NCBI RefSeq assembly: GCF_037038585.1
Contig: NC_092524.1
Location: forward strand, 42,108,001 to 42,172,000
Length of the DNA stretch: 64,000 nt
Direction: 5' to 3'
DNA from: Patagioenas fasciata
Taxonomy: Eukaryota; Chordata; Aves; Columbiformes; Columbidae
Made by a program: the position numbers and the translations under genes. Each line of letters opens with the position of its first letter. Positions within the stretch are counted from its first letter, which is position 1. A model generated the notes under the pieces. That model worked only from the letters and a program-made list of their open reading frames with translations. It ran no database searches and was not told the origin of the DNA. Of the stretch, positions 1 through 13,858 are shown in pieces.

Positions 1-3000
1 ACTTGTTCCTAGGCAATAGTGTCTGTTTTGGCTACTTTTTTTTTTTCCTACCATCTGAATAGTTGGCTGAGTTTGCTCTTAAATATCTTCACTTCTCCTG
101 GAAAAGTTACATCATTGGTTCCTGATCCAAAAGAAAACAAGAGATGGCTATTTCTTTGGTGCACTTTCTGCTCCAGTTTGGTACTCTACCATTCTTTGTC
201 TAGCGTCAATCCTGACCTTAGCGAGCTAATTTCTTTTTGTGTTCCTTCTAACAGGTAACAAGTATTTGCCACACCTCTCCATGTATCTGGCAGAGATGTT
301 AGCTGTTGCAATGCTGCAGATGGTTGAGGAACAATTGTTATTGACTTGTAGTTGGGAGCCACTTCAGGGTGATATTTAGATATCATCAAGTTGAAGGGTA
401 AGAAAGTCAGGGAGGGTTCTCTCGAAGTCACAGAATAAACCCCACCGTTGTTCCTATGCGCTGCTTTCCCACTGATACCCTATCAGTGAAAACTGGATGA
501 ACACTGGATTTCTTAAAGAAATCATGCTGTATTTATGGAATTTGTTTTGCTATTTATTTATTTTGTATTCTCAAATTTTTTGCTGAAAGAGTGAAAAATT
601 GGTGCCTGGAAGCAAAGCTGGAGGAAATTTAAAACACAAATTTAGAAGTTTTCCTTGCATATTCATGTGGAATAAACGTTCCATGTTTTGTCACTATTTT
701 CGAGATATTTCTGGCCAGAATTCACAGACAGTCTGTAGATAAGTTCTAGAAAAGGCAGTACATCACCAGCTACTCTGTTTAAATAAATGTCACAATAGTA
801 AAAGGAAACTGAGAATATTAACTGTGCAACACAAGGATTCGTGTTCATATTGATTTTAGTTCAATATCTGTGAGAACGACAGTAATTTTCATCACTCTTT
901 CTGAAACAAGTTGATAAAAAAAGGTGTAAGGCAAATAAAATCCACCAGTTAGACATTTTCTAAGTAGGATTCATTAAGAAGGAGTGAAGTGTTTTTGTGC
1001 ATCTTTTGCACTCATGATGTACTTTAAAATGAACGTGGATACTCAATGGCCCCACTTAAATTACAGTTTAACCCTCACCCTAATGCATTTTCATTTAAAA
1101 ATGAAGTTTTTATTACAGATATCTATACAAAAATTCATCCATTCAGTGTGTTTTTGAGCGTGTTTTTTCTTCAAAGTTAATACAAACCATTTACATGCAG
1201 ATTCAGCATTACCTGTATATCCATGTTTTTGATTCCTTTTCCTCTCTGTGTGCATGTAGGGAAAGGGAAAAGAAGAGAGAGGGAGAAAGAAGAGACAGAG
1301 CATTGGGAAACCTCTTTGCCAATAAAAGTTTTCTGAAGAAATCACTGGTGTTCAGGGAGGCTGTAGAGAAGTCTAACTACCACAGTCAATAAAATATTTT
1401 GACGGTTTATAATCTCAAAGAGAGAGCCCCTTTCAAATTCATTGCCTCTTGCTATTAGAAACTCTGCAGCTGGCTCTTCAGTGTGTTTTGCCCGATATAG
1501 TACATTAATCAGCTCCCTTATTTTTGCTAGGCAGCAACCACTCCTTCAAAAACCCCACCTAATTGAGTGCGCTATTTTGAGGTGTTTTGTCTTGCAGCTG
1601 GGAAGCCAGACTTTTTGCCAATAATTTGTAGTCTCTGCTTATGAATGAAACGACTTTGTAGCTTCCTCAAGCTGGGTTTTTGGAAGCTATTTGTCAAAGC
1701 ATTTTTCATAGTTCAAGGCAGAAGCCTCCACTGCGGAAGTAATGAAAAACATTTGGTAACTAGTGGAATGTGTTGATAATAGTTTTTCTGGTTTTAATCA
1801 CAGAGGTGGTCTCCTGCTGGGAGTTTCCCCCTTTATATAAATCCACTGTAGAGAAGACATTTCATGTCTTTCTTGTAAGACACTTTGGATTCTCTAGATT
1901 CTTTCTAAAAAGCCTTTCTCCTGGGACTTGCTTCTTTCCTTGTTTCTTTTCTTTTCCTGTGAAAACTATACATATTCAATAATATTTTAAAGATTTAAAT
2001 TATACTTTTTTGTCACTTTCAAGGCTTCTATTTTATTGGAATTTAACAATCTGTATGTTATTAAAGTTTACTTCTTAGCTTTGCCTGCCCTTTCGCCTTT
2101 ATAAGAGCAGTCTTGTAGTAACTGGTGCTGGAGAGATTGCAAAAATATTGACATGCTCTTTCCTCCCTCTGAAAAACTGCCAGAAACAGATTTTTCTCAA
2201 GCATGTTCCATTTCCAACTTGGTCAAGCCACTAGGCCGCATCAGTAACTCTTCCTCATGTAAGATTGTTTAAAGCAAATACTCTATTTTCCTATTAAAGT
2301 ATCTCCCTATTTCCCCCTAGAGAAGCACTGCTACTAGATATTGCAGGGCTGGCTGCACAGCATTATGAGGTATCAATTTTTCCCTCACCAGCCATGAATG
2401 AGCCTGATCACGGCCTTCAATTTGATTATGCGTGTTCAGATGACGGTTGGCTGGGGATGGAAGAAATGTATAAAGCACAGTTATTGCTGTTCAGAGACAC
2501 TGATGACAGTGGGTGGTATAGTCTTCTCTGTAAGGAATGACCATTTCAAGTCTTCTGTTGGCTCGCTTTGCCACTTTAGCAGATGCCCAGGCCTAATGGG
2601 TGCTGGGAGGGCAGGCATGTTCATGCTGAGGAGCACAGCACCTGGGGGATCAGTTCCACGGCAGGAGGAGTCCCATGTCGGAGTTTAGCCACGAAGGACC
2701 AAAGGAAGCAGAACACTAATGCCAGAGCCAACATATTTGCCAAATGGAGCAGTACAGGATCTGGTGGAAACGGAATGGTTAGGACATCAGTAGGCTGAAG
2801 GCTGGAGGAGGAGAGCTCATAGTGACTGCTGAAAAACTAGAGGTGGCAGAGCTCTAATCAGAGGCAGTAAAAGTATAACTATTTTGCCTTTCTCTTTTCC
2901 TAATCTGTTATGTGTATCTCATCAAAATTTGAAATTTTCAAGGGAAATACTGACATCTTCCCACTTTGAGGGCACAGTGTTTGCTAGAGTGCTGAGGCCA

Positions 3001-4746
3001 CAGAAGGCATGCAGTTACCTCCTGGGTTGCCTCCAACTTGGAACTTTGCTTTCCTCCTACCAATAAGCAATGGTCTAAGAAGTTGCAATTGTGGTATTTA
3101 CAGCCTTTTCTGTAGAAAGCAAAGACACTTTTTCTATTAAAGTCGCAAGTGAATGTAGAGCATTCCCAAAGGTTCTTGGCTTTGCTAAAAAGACCCTTTA
3201 CCCAGGAGACAGTCTAATCTTTCAAGCTTCCTTTCCATGAGCCCGTTTTTTAGATAATCCATCTGTGCTAGCATACTACTCTTGATAATGAGCCTGTCGT
3301 CACATCAGGTTAAAATGTATCACTACAATTAATTTCTTTTAAATATAGTGTTCAGAGGATAATGAGAACTAAGCCCTATTTTAAAGCTGATCAGGTGGTG
3401 CAAGATAAGAATCTAATTCTTTTCAGGGAAACTGACAGACTTTTACTTCAAAACCAACTGCACTTCATTAAAACAGTGATAAAAGCCTGCAAACTACAGC
3501 CGAAATATTGCAACTGTGAGTTTTCCAAAGTAAGTGAAGAATTCCTATATTGTTTCAGTATGACACAATGTGTATGTAATAGATTCACTCTATTTCCAGA
3601 CACATTTGGACCTGAAGTATTGATTTTCTTCCTTCCTGTTCATATAACTAAAGGAATTTAGAGCCAGATCAAACAAAGGACTTTTAGGCACCTTAGGTGG
3701 AACTTTGGTGGAATTTAGATGCCTATATCCAACATCTTAGTGCTGAAACCCTCCACTTCAAGTGCCAGCTGATCCTGAAGATACCACAATTCTTATATTT
3801 TGATTTAAATCTTTCCATGCATTTTTTGCACAAGATCCAAACTGTCTCAGTTCTGTGCTCAAATCTAATCACAATCACAAACTAGAGAGTAGATGTTTTT
3901 CTTCTCAGGGGCTTGAGGCTGTAGATATTTCTGGAATGTGTTTAATATTGCTGACCCCTCTAAACATAAATGTGTGATAGCACAAGAAGAAGCACATCTT
4001 ATTTCTTCTACAGCATTAGAATGCCTAGGGCATTCAGGTACTGAAAGAGATCGAAGTTTGGTCCATTCCCTTCCACCAGCTGAGGAAATCAAATAGTGTT
4101 CTCAATGCATGGCATATTCAGAATGAGGAAAAAGAGAGAACTGGAGAGGAGCAGAACAGTGATTAAAGATTTCACTGATCTAAAGAAGAAGAACATAGGA
4201 GGTGGGCACAACTCTGTGACTAGGAAGCTGAGGTAAACCTCATATATGGTAGGGAGATAAATTCTGCTTCAGAGTGCCTTTTTCAATGTTTAATATAAAA
4301 CACCATTACACCATTTTATATTCTCCAGTATTTTTTTTGCCGAATAAACCAATTCAAGGCAAATTGATTTTTAGTATTATGATATTATGCTACTATGATA
4401 TTATTTTATTATGGTCTTGTGTTCTGATAGTTTTTTTTTTTAATTCACCTAATGACGAAGTTGCAATAAAAATACAAACCAATACAGGAAGGGTAAAACA
4501 AGCACTGAATTATGTGGTGTATTTATCATGTTCTTGTAGCTTGCAGCACTAGTTTTCCAGTTAAGCTCTTTAGGACAAGTAATAGTACCAAAAATGTAAT
4601 GATCTCATCTGTATGTAATGGAAATACTCCGTGAATCAGGTGACAGCGGAAACCCACTATCCTTTCTACAAATAAGCAGTTCAAATACTTTAAAATTCTA
4701 GGGATATAATTGTGATGAATAAACTTAGAGTAAGATTTCTTCTTGG
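1..4746. other. Intergenic DNA, no gene recognised
   Basis: All open frames here are shorter than 100 codons. None resembles a known protein or sits between convincing splice sites. The stretch is AT-rich and CpG-poor. Two blocks, about 1,390-1,700 and 3,440-3,570, read as unique, non-repetitive sequence of moderate complexity and could be conserved non-coding DNA, but that is only an impression. It lies far upstream of ARHGAP5. Confidence 0.7.
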
Positions 4747-4816
4747 TGTTTTGTTTTGTTTTGTTTTGTTTGTTTGTTTGGTTGGTTTGGTTTGGTTTGG
4801 GGTTTTGTTTGTTTGG
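4747..4816. repeat. TTTTG/TTTG/TTTGG simple repeat
   Basis: A short T/G-only microsatellite shifts from TTTTG units to TTTG and then TTTGG units. Similar tracts, or their CAAA complement, recur through the window (13.81, 23.55, 29.10, 57.22, 62.96 and 63.60 kb). Confidence 0.9.
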
Positions 4817-4826
4817 CTTTTGTGCT

Positions 4827-4862
4827 TTTTTTAGCTAGTAAGAATTTTTTAGCTAGTAAGAA
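4827..4862. repeat. 18-bp perfect tandem duplication
   Basis: Two identical 18-bp units (TTTTTTAGCTAGTAAGAA) lie head to tail at 4827-4844 and 4845-4862, next to the T/G repeat. This looks like replication slippage. Confidence 0.9.
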
Positions 4863-7800
4863 TTTCCCTTACATAAGAATAATCATTCAAAGGGACAGCT
4901 TTGGCAGCCCAGCAGTGAATGGGGTTAGAAGCTCTGAGTGGACACTCAGAGACACCCGTAGCAGGACATTATGGAAAAAAGATGGGTTACTAATACTTCC
5001 ATATATAATTATAGAGATATTCTATCAACTCATACAGTGAAACCAACTTGTCAGACATGGAGAGGGTCACTACAGGTGATGGCATTACGGCTGGGAAACA
5101 AGATGATGTTATATAGTGTTTGTTCATCAGAAATGCAGACAGTGTGATGATGACAAGAACTTGGCTGTTGGGTGCCAAAATGAACTGCTGAGAGGCATTT
5201 ATGAGACAGAATTCCTGTGCCACAGGAAAATACTTTGACCCGTGTGTAGGGTTCTCTGTGAAAACAACACAACAATGAATGATAATTTAATTAAACTTAG
5301 AAAAGTGTGAGAGCAAACCAAAAGAGATGAGTATAACACTTCATGGACCTGTAGTGTTCCCATATCTTGACTATTGCATTAAGTTTGATGATTTAATTTC
5401 TAAATGAATATAGAAGAATAAGAAAAGAAGAACAGAACAGGACAATAAAAAACATCAAATATTTTGCATAACTTCTACATGAAGCTACAGTAGGACTTCA
5501 GGGGGAAGATAGATATCCATAATGCCATTAATGATATGGAAAAAGAAAATTGCAAATAATTAATGAGTATATTGCACAATATAAAGAAGAACCTGGTGAA
5601 ATTAGGGTTTAAAACGAACCAGAGGAAGTTGTGCAATTGTGCAAGCTGAGATTTGGAACTGAAAAAAGGTTGGAATAATGAATGAAAAATAAGGAATTTT
5701 CTTAACATGATCACATAGACCCAGCATCTAGTTTAGGAAGTCCTTCTGTTCCTGACCTAGAGAAAGTTCATTCAACTTGTTTTTGCTCTGACTCTATATG
5801 AAATTCTCAGGTAGAGAGAATATAGGCAACATGAAAATTGTAGTTGCTGAAAGAGCCATACTAACAACTTTCATAAACAGAAAATATTGAACAAAATGGC
5901 TTAGAGAGAAATGTGAAAGTTAAAATAGAGAGCCTTTACATCTTTCTCCCCAGCCCAATCAAAATTAGTGAAAACTTTCTGAGTCCTCAACTTAAAAAAA
6001 TGCAGAACTGCCCATTTCCAGAGATGCCATCTGTAGCTGGTTTAGAGTTACTTGTGACTGCAAAGCATGCTACAAGGCTTTAGGAGTGAGGCAGCCTGCA
6101 AATAAAGTTTCTGTGAGCCTTTTGTAGAAAAAGAGTAAACAAGTTGTGGGAGAGGAGCTTCCACAGGCCAACAGTAAGAATCTTGATAACATCTTTTCTC
6201 CCTGATCTTGAAGTCAGAAAGTTCTTTTGATACAGTATTGAGAAGAAATGTTGATTTAAACAAATAAATCAGTTCCTTAAAATATTTTTTAACACTTTAA
6301 AACACAGGAACCATTAGAAACATCACTTCCAATGCTAGAATGTGCCTGTTTCCCCTCAATACAAGCATTTTCATCCACATCTAGTCCAGATTAGGCCACC
6401 CTCTGAGGCTATGAATTTAGTGATTGGTTTGTGAAAGCATATTAAAAATCACTGAAAATATTACTGAATTCATTGCCTGATCTGCCAGTAGGCAGCATCT
6501 GAACAAAAGCATTATTTCCTTTTGGGAATCATGGGTAATATTGATTGCTGTTCCAGTAAATGTGTAAAGCAAGAGTAAGAATAATATAACTTGGCCCTGT
6601 AAGTCACATTCTGAAAGAATGAGCTTTTAGAAATGGAAGTTTTGGTGATTTAAATTTACAGCAACCCAGTCTGAATTCCAGGAGGATGCTTGTTAAAATT
6701 GAACCATGGCAGAGTCTGGATGGCTTAGCCCCTGCTCTTGGAGTCACAGGATGTGCAACTATTGTTACTGTTACTACTGATAATGAACAGAGCTCCTCTA
6801 CCTCTCTTTCAGCAGATATTTCCTTGAGGCTGAAACATGTGGAGTTCAGATTATTAGAGCTGAGAGAGAAGAAATAAATATGTATATTAACTTTGCATCT
6901 ATTTGTACTGGTAAGAAATTTTCTCTTACTTCATGAGAGCCCAGTGCCGCAAGCTGTTGAGCATTCTTCATGTATGTTTCGTTGAGCATACTCAGCATTT
7001 TCTATTAGTCATTTGGCATATTTGAGACCTTCATGATCTTTTGAGCTTTTGGTAATCCCAAGGTGGTGTATGCTTAAAAATGTCAATGCATGAAACTTGG
7101 CTTTCATTAAATTTTAGCAGTAAAGGACTTCTTGGAAAATACACTGAATCACTGACATGAAAAGTAACATCTACCTAGGTTCTGCTGCAACCAGCAGGAA
7201 CTTAACTATTGACTTAACCGAAATGGGAAAGTATTTCAGATGAAACATGAGTCAGATCAGTATAAAATTCACCATAATTACTCTGCCTTAACTTTGGAAT
7301 TGCGTATTTCAAATGACCATTGCACAAGTCCATCATGCTCTGATGGGGTTTTTCAGCTGACTTATATCTATGTACATAATAATATAATGTAGGATATCAG
7401 CAGAACTCAGGTTAATGAAGCTGTATCACTGCTCTGTCAGTGACAGGGAAAAGCACAATCACATATTTGGAAAGTTTAAGAAAGTGGATGGACCGATACC
7501 CCTGATGGGACACAACCAATATTTCGGGTTGACCTGACCCCCTCTCTCTCTTCAGATACAGACACTTTCTTAAGAACTGAGAGGCATGATAAAAATGCTG
7601 CTTTTCCAAATATTCATGTTGAATTATTCATTGCATTTTAATAGAGAATAATCATATGCAACAGGTATTTTTTTCTCTGGCTTGTTGAATCACAGCATAA
7701 CTAGCCTCCAGTTATTTGCCTCAGGGAAAGAAACAGTAGAACAAATCAGCCTTATTTCAAAATAAGTATTGCAATCCTACAGTGCCTGTCAGTTGTTATT

Positions 7801-10800
7801 TTGCTGTTTTATGTCAATGTATAGTACATGTACAAATAGGCCTCTGAAACTGAGAGAAAAAAATGTGACCTATGAAATAAAATTTGAGAAAATAACTTGT
7901 GGATTTAGTAAATATGATTCCAGTAGAAGTGAAGGGCCTATTCCATACATTGCATTAAAATCCTTCTGAGCAGAGGAATAATGAATTGCTACCATGATGA
8001 TAAAAGGAATAAGGATTATTGTAATTTTTCTCCAAATAATTGCTATGATATAAGGATGTATTTGGGGTCCTAATTTTGTGGCTTTTATGTCAGCAGTTTA
8101 AAAAGATTAATTTAATTTAAGCAGGATTAAGTAAAATTTCAATAGGAACTGAAAGTATGTTTTACCATTCTGATTCTTTCACATTTCTAAAATACAATGG
8201 CAATTAATAAGATGTTAGTGCCATACCTAAGTGATAACTACTTACTTATTTAAATTGACTGATGTAGTGTGAAACTTCTGATGGGTCCTGGACATTAACA
8301 AAGGGGAAATCCAGCTCATTCCCCCCTCCCACACTTGTGCACTTATAACACTGCACGAAGCCTGCAGGTCAAGGGAAAACTTGAAAAAGAATCTCTCTAC
8401 ATTTGGACCTCTCCAAAATTACAGAAAAATCATATCCTCGATGGGCCATTTTGGATGAGGGCCTAGTGATCAAAGACATACATGTGCATGTCCAACTCTT
8501 CAGCTGACGGTTCCTGCTAGATCCCCTGTCCCACACACCACTCAGTCTCCAACTCTGAATAATCCCTGTCTGATGTCTATTCAGGAAGATGCTGCTTGCT
8601 GTGATGGAGACTGATCTTACCACTGTTCTTGCAGCACATGTAGATGCACTAAGTAGGTGGAGTTCTTTGATGCCGAGATATGACTCTCCTGAAGGTAAGT
8701 CACCCATGGCTAACGGCAGCCATCTGTGACAACCTTCAGTCTTTCCCGTATTGGCAGGACTGAGGGCCACGGACTCCTGACCAGCTGCAAGGCCCTGCAG
8801 CAAGGCGTTGCTCAAACATGCAGCGTTCCTGGAGCTGGTGCAGGCTGGAGCAGCCTTGTTCCCTGCAGTGGACTCAGAAAATGAAAAATGTATTCCAGTA
8901 TCATCAGATCTACCCAGCGGAATATACAGACAAAAGGAGAAATAGTACAAGGTTAAATGTGAAGTTATTAAACTTAGGTAAATGTGTAGACCATTAAGAG
9001 GACTTTCCCAACCATAAACCAAATATAAATGTTTTTGTTACTGTTTGTTTTTGTAAGCCCAAAGCTGATAATTTTTAATAACCTATATCTCTACAGTGTT
9101 AGAAACCCAAAGCTGATTTACTTGTGCTTTTGCATGAGACTGGGAAGATTTTGTTTCTACTTTAACCATTAAAGATGCTCTCGTAGCACAGACATGGACA
9201 TAAATTGTTTATAATTTTCACATTATTCCCTCACAGAAAATGATATTCAGAGCACATAGTGTTATCCAAAAACTGAAAGGTGAGATAAAAATGTGTTTTG
9301 AGATTTGGAGAGTAATATGACTAAGAGAAGATTTTTTTGACAATAGACTAAAATGAAAGAAGATTTGACCACAAATGTTGGGTGGGAATAATGCTCATCG
9401 TAGGTCTTTTCACAATCTGCAGTATTTTCAGTAGTGTTTCATAATGTGAAGACTGGACAATATACCAGCAAGTAGGCAAATTGTAACTAATATAACATAT
9501 TTATTCTACTTGGTTTTAATTCTTGTATTTTGTTATTTTGGTACACTCTGCATGTTAACTTTTTAAAGAGTAGAAGAATTCCAGTTAGCTTTTTACACAC
9601 AGAACATTAAAATAAGAAAAATTGTAGTCTCTGCATTTATTCAAAATTAATAAAAATTATGCATTTAAAATGTTAATGAAAGCTGTTGAGTAATTAAATT
9701 TAATAATTCTGTACATTTACTCTTCAAATTATTCGCTAGTCTTGTATTAGTGAAATACACAGATAATGAAAAGTAGAAAATAGACTTCACAGTTCAATTA
9801 AAGATAAAGCAGAAGACACAGTGAAGGTTTTCCTTTCTACTCTATTTCTATCCTCTATCTCTCCCTCTCAATTTCAGAGGGAGGCAGGAAGTCAAGGAGT
9901 TTCTGCTGTAATAAAAAGGCACTTCCAACATGGGCATTCCCATTTCTCCCTCTTATTTCCTTTTCCTTCAGCCAGCAAGGAGACACATTGTGGGCCTGAT
10001 TCTCAATCCATCAGTGAAGTTATTGTGAACTTACTTTGAACTAAGTGAATTGTCCAACTCTACATCTCTGACAAGAGATGGAAGAGCTGAACAAGGGTAG
10101 CCATGCAGGAAAGTCCTAATGCCCTGCCCTTTTCTTCTTATTTTCCTCCTTTGGCATCTTGACAGCTCCTACTGGAAGCTGGAGCCGTAGGGTGTGGGAA
10201 TCCTGCATTTACTCCAAACTGAGGATTCAACAGAGGAAAACAAGTGTTTTCCAACAAATTCAAGAGATGAACAGCTTAGATCTTAAGGCCTTGTTTCTTA
10301 TGTATTATAGTAATAAGGGCACCCATTTTTTTCCCTGTTGAGTAAGATCTGGAGCAAGGTTATTTAAGAATTACAGAAGATATTGGAATTAACTTAACAT
10401 TATTATATTTTTTAAAAAAAATTATTTTAATATTATTTTATCCTGAACCAGACAGAAATTTTGAAATGTTTCTTACCACTTAAGTCTTTTTTCTTATGTC
10501 TCTTATTGTTCTAATGGTGAATGATTGAAAATCACTAAGATCAGTGTAAGTGAAGTTAGTTAGGCTAAATCTTCCAGCTGTAGCTCAAGATTTGTTAGAT
10601 CTAGCCTGTGTTTTCATCGCATACTTTAAAAGAACCACATCAATTCCAAGATTCCTTAAGCTATATATAATGTACAGAATAACAGATCTTCTTTGGAGAG
10701 ATGGTCTTCAATTTATAGGGCTGTACCTTTGTGAGAAACAGTACAATTAAGGTCCTTTTGGAAATCTGGACCTTAGTGGGATAGTTGAAAATACTCAACA

Positions 10801-13800
10801 AGTGTGAAAGCTCAGTAGTAGGTGCCTGTGAGCTTCTTCAACTATATAAACACTTTTCAAATATCTGACAGCTGGGAATCAATTTTCAAAATGAAATTTA
10901 GGCTCCTAAAGTAATTTTTATGTCTTCATAAGTTTTATTCTGTAGCCATTTTTCATGTTTTTGATGTATTGCATCTATCAGTTACTAGTTAATTCAATTA
11001 ACATATTGAAACAGAAATTCTTCTAAACTCAAAATATAAGTCCTATGATATTGTCCCACAAACACAGGTTCTTATCTCATCTGTGCGTGGTTTTTATTCT
11101 CTCCTTTTACAAGGTACATGTGTAGAAGGAACAAGCAAACAAAATGTACAGTTACTCAGCCAGTACATAATTGTGATTGGAACCTTCTAACTGTTCTAAC
11201 ATACTAATTGACCACCAGGATGCAAAAGTTATGTGCACACTATCTTCTATTTTGATTTTTAGCATTTTTTTTTTCTTTTGGGTGGTTGAAGCAGCCAGTG
11301 ACACAGTACATCAACTGTGTGCTTCACCAGAGAGGAAGATGCTTGGGAGTGTCTGTCACTATTGTCACCTGCTGCAATTAACAGCATGCCAGGAGCTGTA
11401 AGCAACCTGGGAAGTTTGATTGCATCATGCATTAAGGAAAGGACAGCTCAACAATTTGTGGGTCTTTCTAAACTAAAGAAATAATCATGGCAAACCAAAT
11501 AACTTCAGACACAGTCCTGGGTTCTATGTGTTTGATCAAAAATCCGATGTTAACAAAGAGACAAGTTAAATAAAATAAATCAAGCGAATCACTGATAAAA
11601 TAAATTTACACATATTTAAACTATAGTTTGACTTGATCATGCTCAGTGTTTCTGGTTCATTATGATGATAGGGCCTGATTTCCCAGCTCTTTACTCTTGA
11701 TTTATGCTAAAGAACAAGGTATACCGTTGGTTTCAGACCTTCTGTTCTAACTTAATGTTAAATTAGCCTTAAATTATGGGTTGGATCTCATTACATTTCT
11801 GTTTCCCAAAATTAAAAGTGTGTTTGAGAAGCAAAGAGGGGGAGAGAAACTGCAAGGGAGAGAGAAAGCAAGAGCACAATGTACTGCCCAGATGTCTCTG
11901 TAGGAACTGTCTCTAATGCTGGGAAGCAATACATTACACTGCTGCCCCTACTTCCCTTTTCTTTTTTTTTTTTTGGTGAATGTTTGCCAGACATTATTAT
12001 CACACTATTTCTCATCAGAGCTGGAGTTTCAGTTTATCAAAGTGTCAGCGTAAGGACTAACACTAGGGCAAATTTGCTGCAATATGGCTAGACTGCGAGC
12101 CCCAGTCTCACAGCAAACTCGCTAGAATGAAACCTAAGTCTGTAGCTAAAAAGGTTTTGTAAAAGTTATTAGGCAGTAAGGGACAGATACTACAGGTAAT
12201 TAAACCTGTAACAGTTCAGTGTGGTGTCTACTATTATAGTTTTCAAAGCATCTCCATGTCTGGCGCTGTTGTTTTCCTGGGAATCAGGCATATAGGTATT
12301 TTGAAAAATCATAGTGATTTTTGTTTTTTGTGTTACTGTATGCCTGACAGTACAAAGCGTATGCAATTTCTCAGTCATGAGGACTTCACAGGACAGGAGA
12401 TGCCACACCACTCAGGAGTCTGCAAACCTCTTCCTTAGAACCTATGCTCCTAGTCACAAGGAGAGCTCCATCTGAACTGATGATAGTCCCCCCTGCTCTG
12501 TTTTTCAATTTGTTCTAATCATCAGAGAATTAATCACGAATACTAGAGATTTTCTAATTCTGATGCATATAGCCAATACAAGCACGCGTAATCACTCATT
12601 TCAGAAATTTAACTCATTTAATGATATTTGAAATAAATTAATAACTCTGTGCTATTTTCCCCTTGACAGCAACTCTGCATCTATAAATCTCAGGTATTTC
12701 TTAACCCAAAGCTTAATTAAATTTGAGCTTTAAAAAGTCCTTAGACTATTTGCAATCTTTTATATATTTAGTGTATTCATGACCACAGAAATGCAAACTT
12801 CATGGCTCAAACAGAGTGGAGGACAAAAGGGAGGCAGTAAGATGAGGGGCTGAAAATACCAATAAGCTGGCATTCATCATTATATCAACAGTAGCACGTT
12901 GCTTTATGGACACCTGTCGAGAGCTGCTTGGCAGCTTCACCCCAAATGAGCACAACAGAAGACCATCACAAAAAGAGTCTGCAATGCTTTTTTTACAGAC
13001 TCCACTTCTCATTTTGCAGCTCTGAATCACAGTATCATTCCCACTTACATCACATGGCCTTCCAGAATAAAGCTGAACAGTTTGGGATTGTAATTTCCAA
13101 AAGCACCATTAATGCAAGTAATCCCATGGAGTTCTCCTGGGACCAAATCTTCCACAAAGTCATGATCCCTCATATGGTATGGTGACTAAAACTTTACCTG
13201 TGCCTACAAACTGATTTATGCCAGCAGAGTTTTTATTATACACATTTTTTCCTCAAGACATGCTTGGTTAGGGAAACTAGAGTAAATATTTCATAGGATG
13301 ATAGTAGCAAAACTGAATGACAAACTAACACCTTTACTGATCTTGGACCTCCTGCCTGGACATCATAGTGAAAGACACACTGGAAATGCGTGAATGAATG
13401 ACCAGTTGCTGTTCCCTGGTCCTGGACCTGGAGTGCTTGTGCAGATAAAGCACTGTCCATTGGAAGTCTGTGGGAGCTTTGTCCAGGGAAAAGTTGATGA
13501 TCCCAAAGAGCAGTCATCTACAGTGGACTTCATGGGTTAAGGTTGCTGCTGACTTTCTACGGGGGAGGGATCAAGGACCTTCTACCAGGAGTGCCTTCCT
13601 GCATCTAGTGACTCAGTCGCTGGTATTGCTGACAATCATTGTGGGCAGATGCTGTGATGAAAAATTACGAGCACATCTTTGAAGGGGTGTAATTTTTGTG
13701 ATCTAAAGGTTTTTCTGTTTAGAAATAAAAAGCAAACCACACAGGTTTAAGAGAGTTCCTTTTTTTTCCTGCCACTGAAGGGATGTAAACAGGAATTTAA

Positions 13801-13811
13801 GTGTTGGGTGG
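4863..13811. other. Intergenic DNA, no gene recognised
   Basis: No exon, RNA gene or recognisable transposon is visible. The longest open frame (8369-9022, minus strand, 217 codons) starts at a TTG and shows no domain. It lies in a locally GC-richer patch and is best explained by chance. An AT-only stretch at about 10,405-10,445 is low complexity. Confidence 0.65.
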
Positions 13812-13858
13812 TTTTTTTGTTTGGTTTGGTTTTGGTTTTTTTTTTTTTTTTTTTTTTT
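13812..13858. repeat. T/G-rich tract ending in a run of 23 T
   Basis: GTTTGG-type units run into a homopolymer of T at 13836-13858. It is a simple repeat. No flanking target-site duplication or element body was recognised. Confidence 0.9.

Noticed and set aside
8369-9022. 217-codon minus-strand open frame
   Set aside because: Starts at a TTG, has no recognisable domain, no splice or promoter context, and lies in a locally GC-richer patch where stops are rarer. A protein search with no homologue would confirm the rejection.
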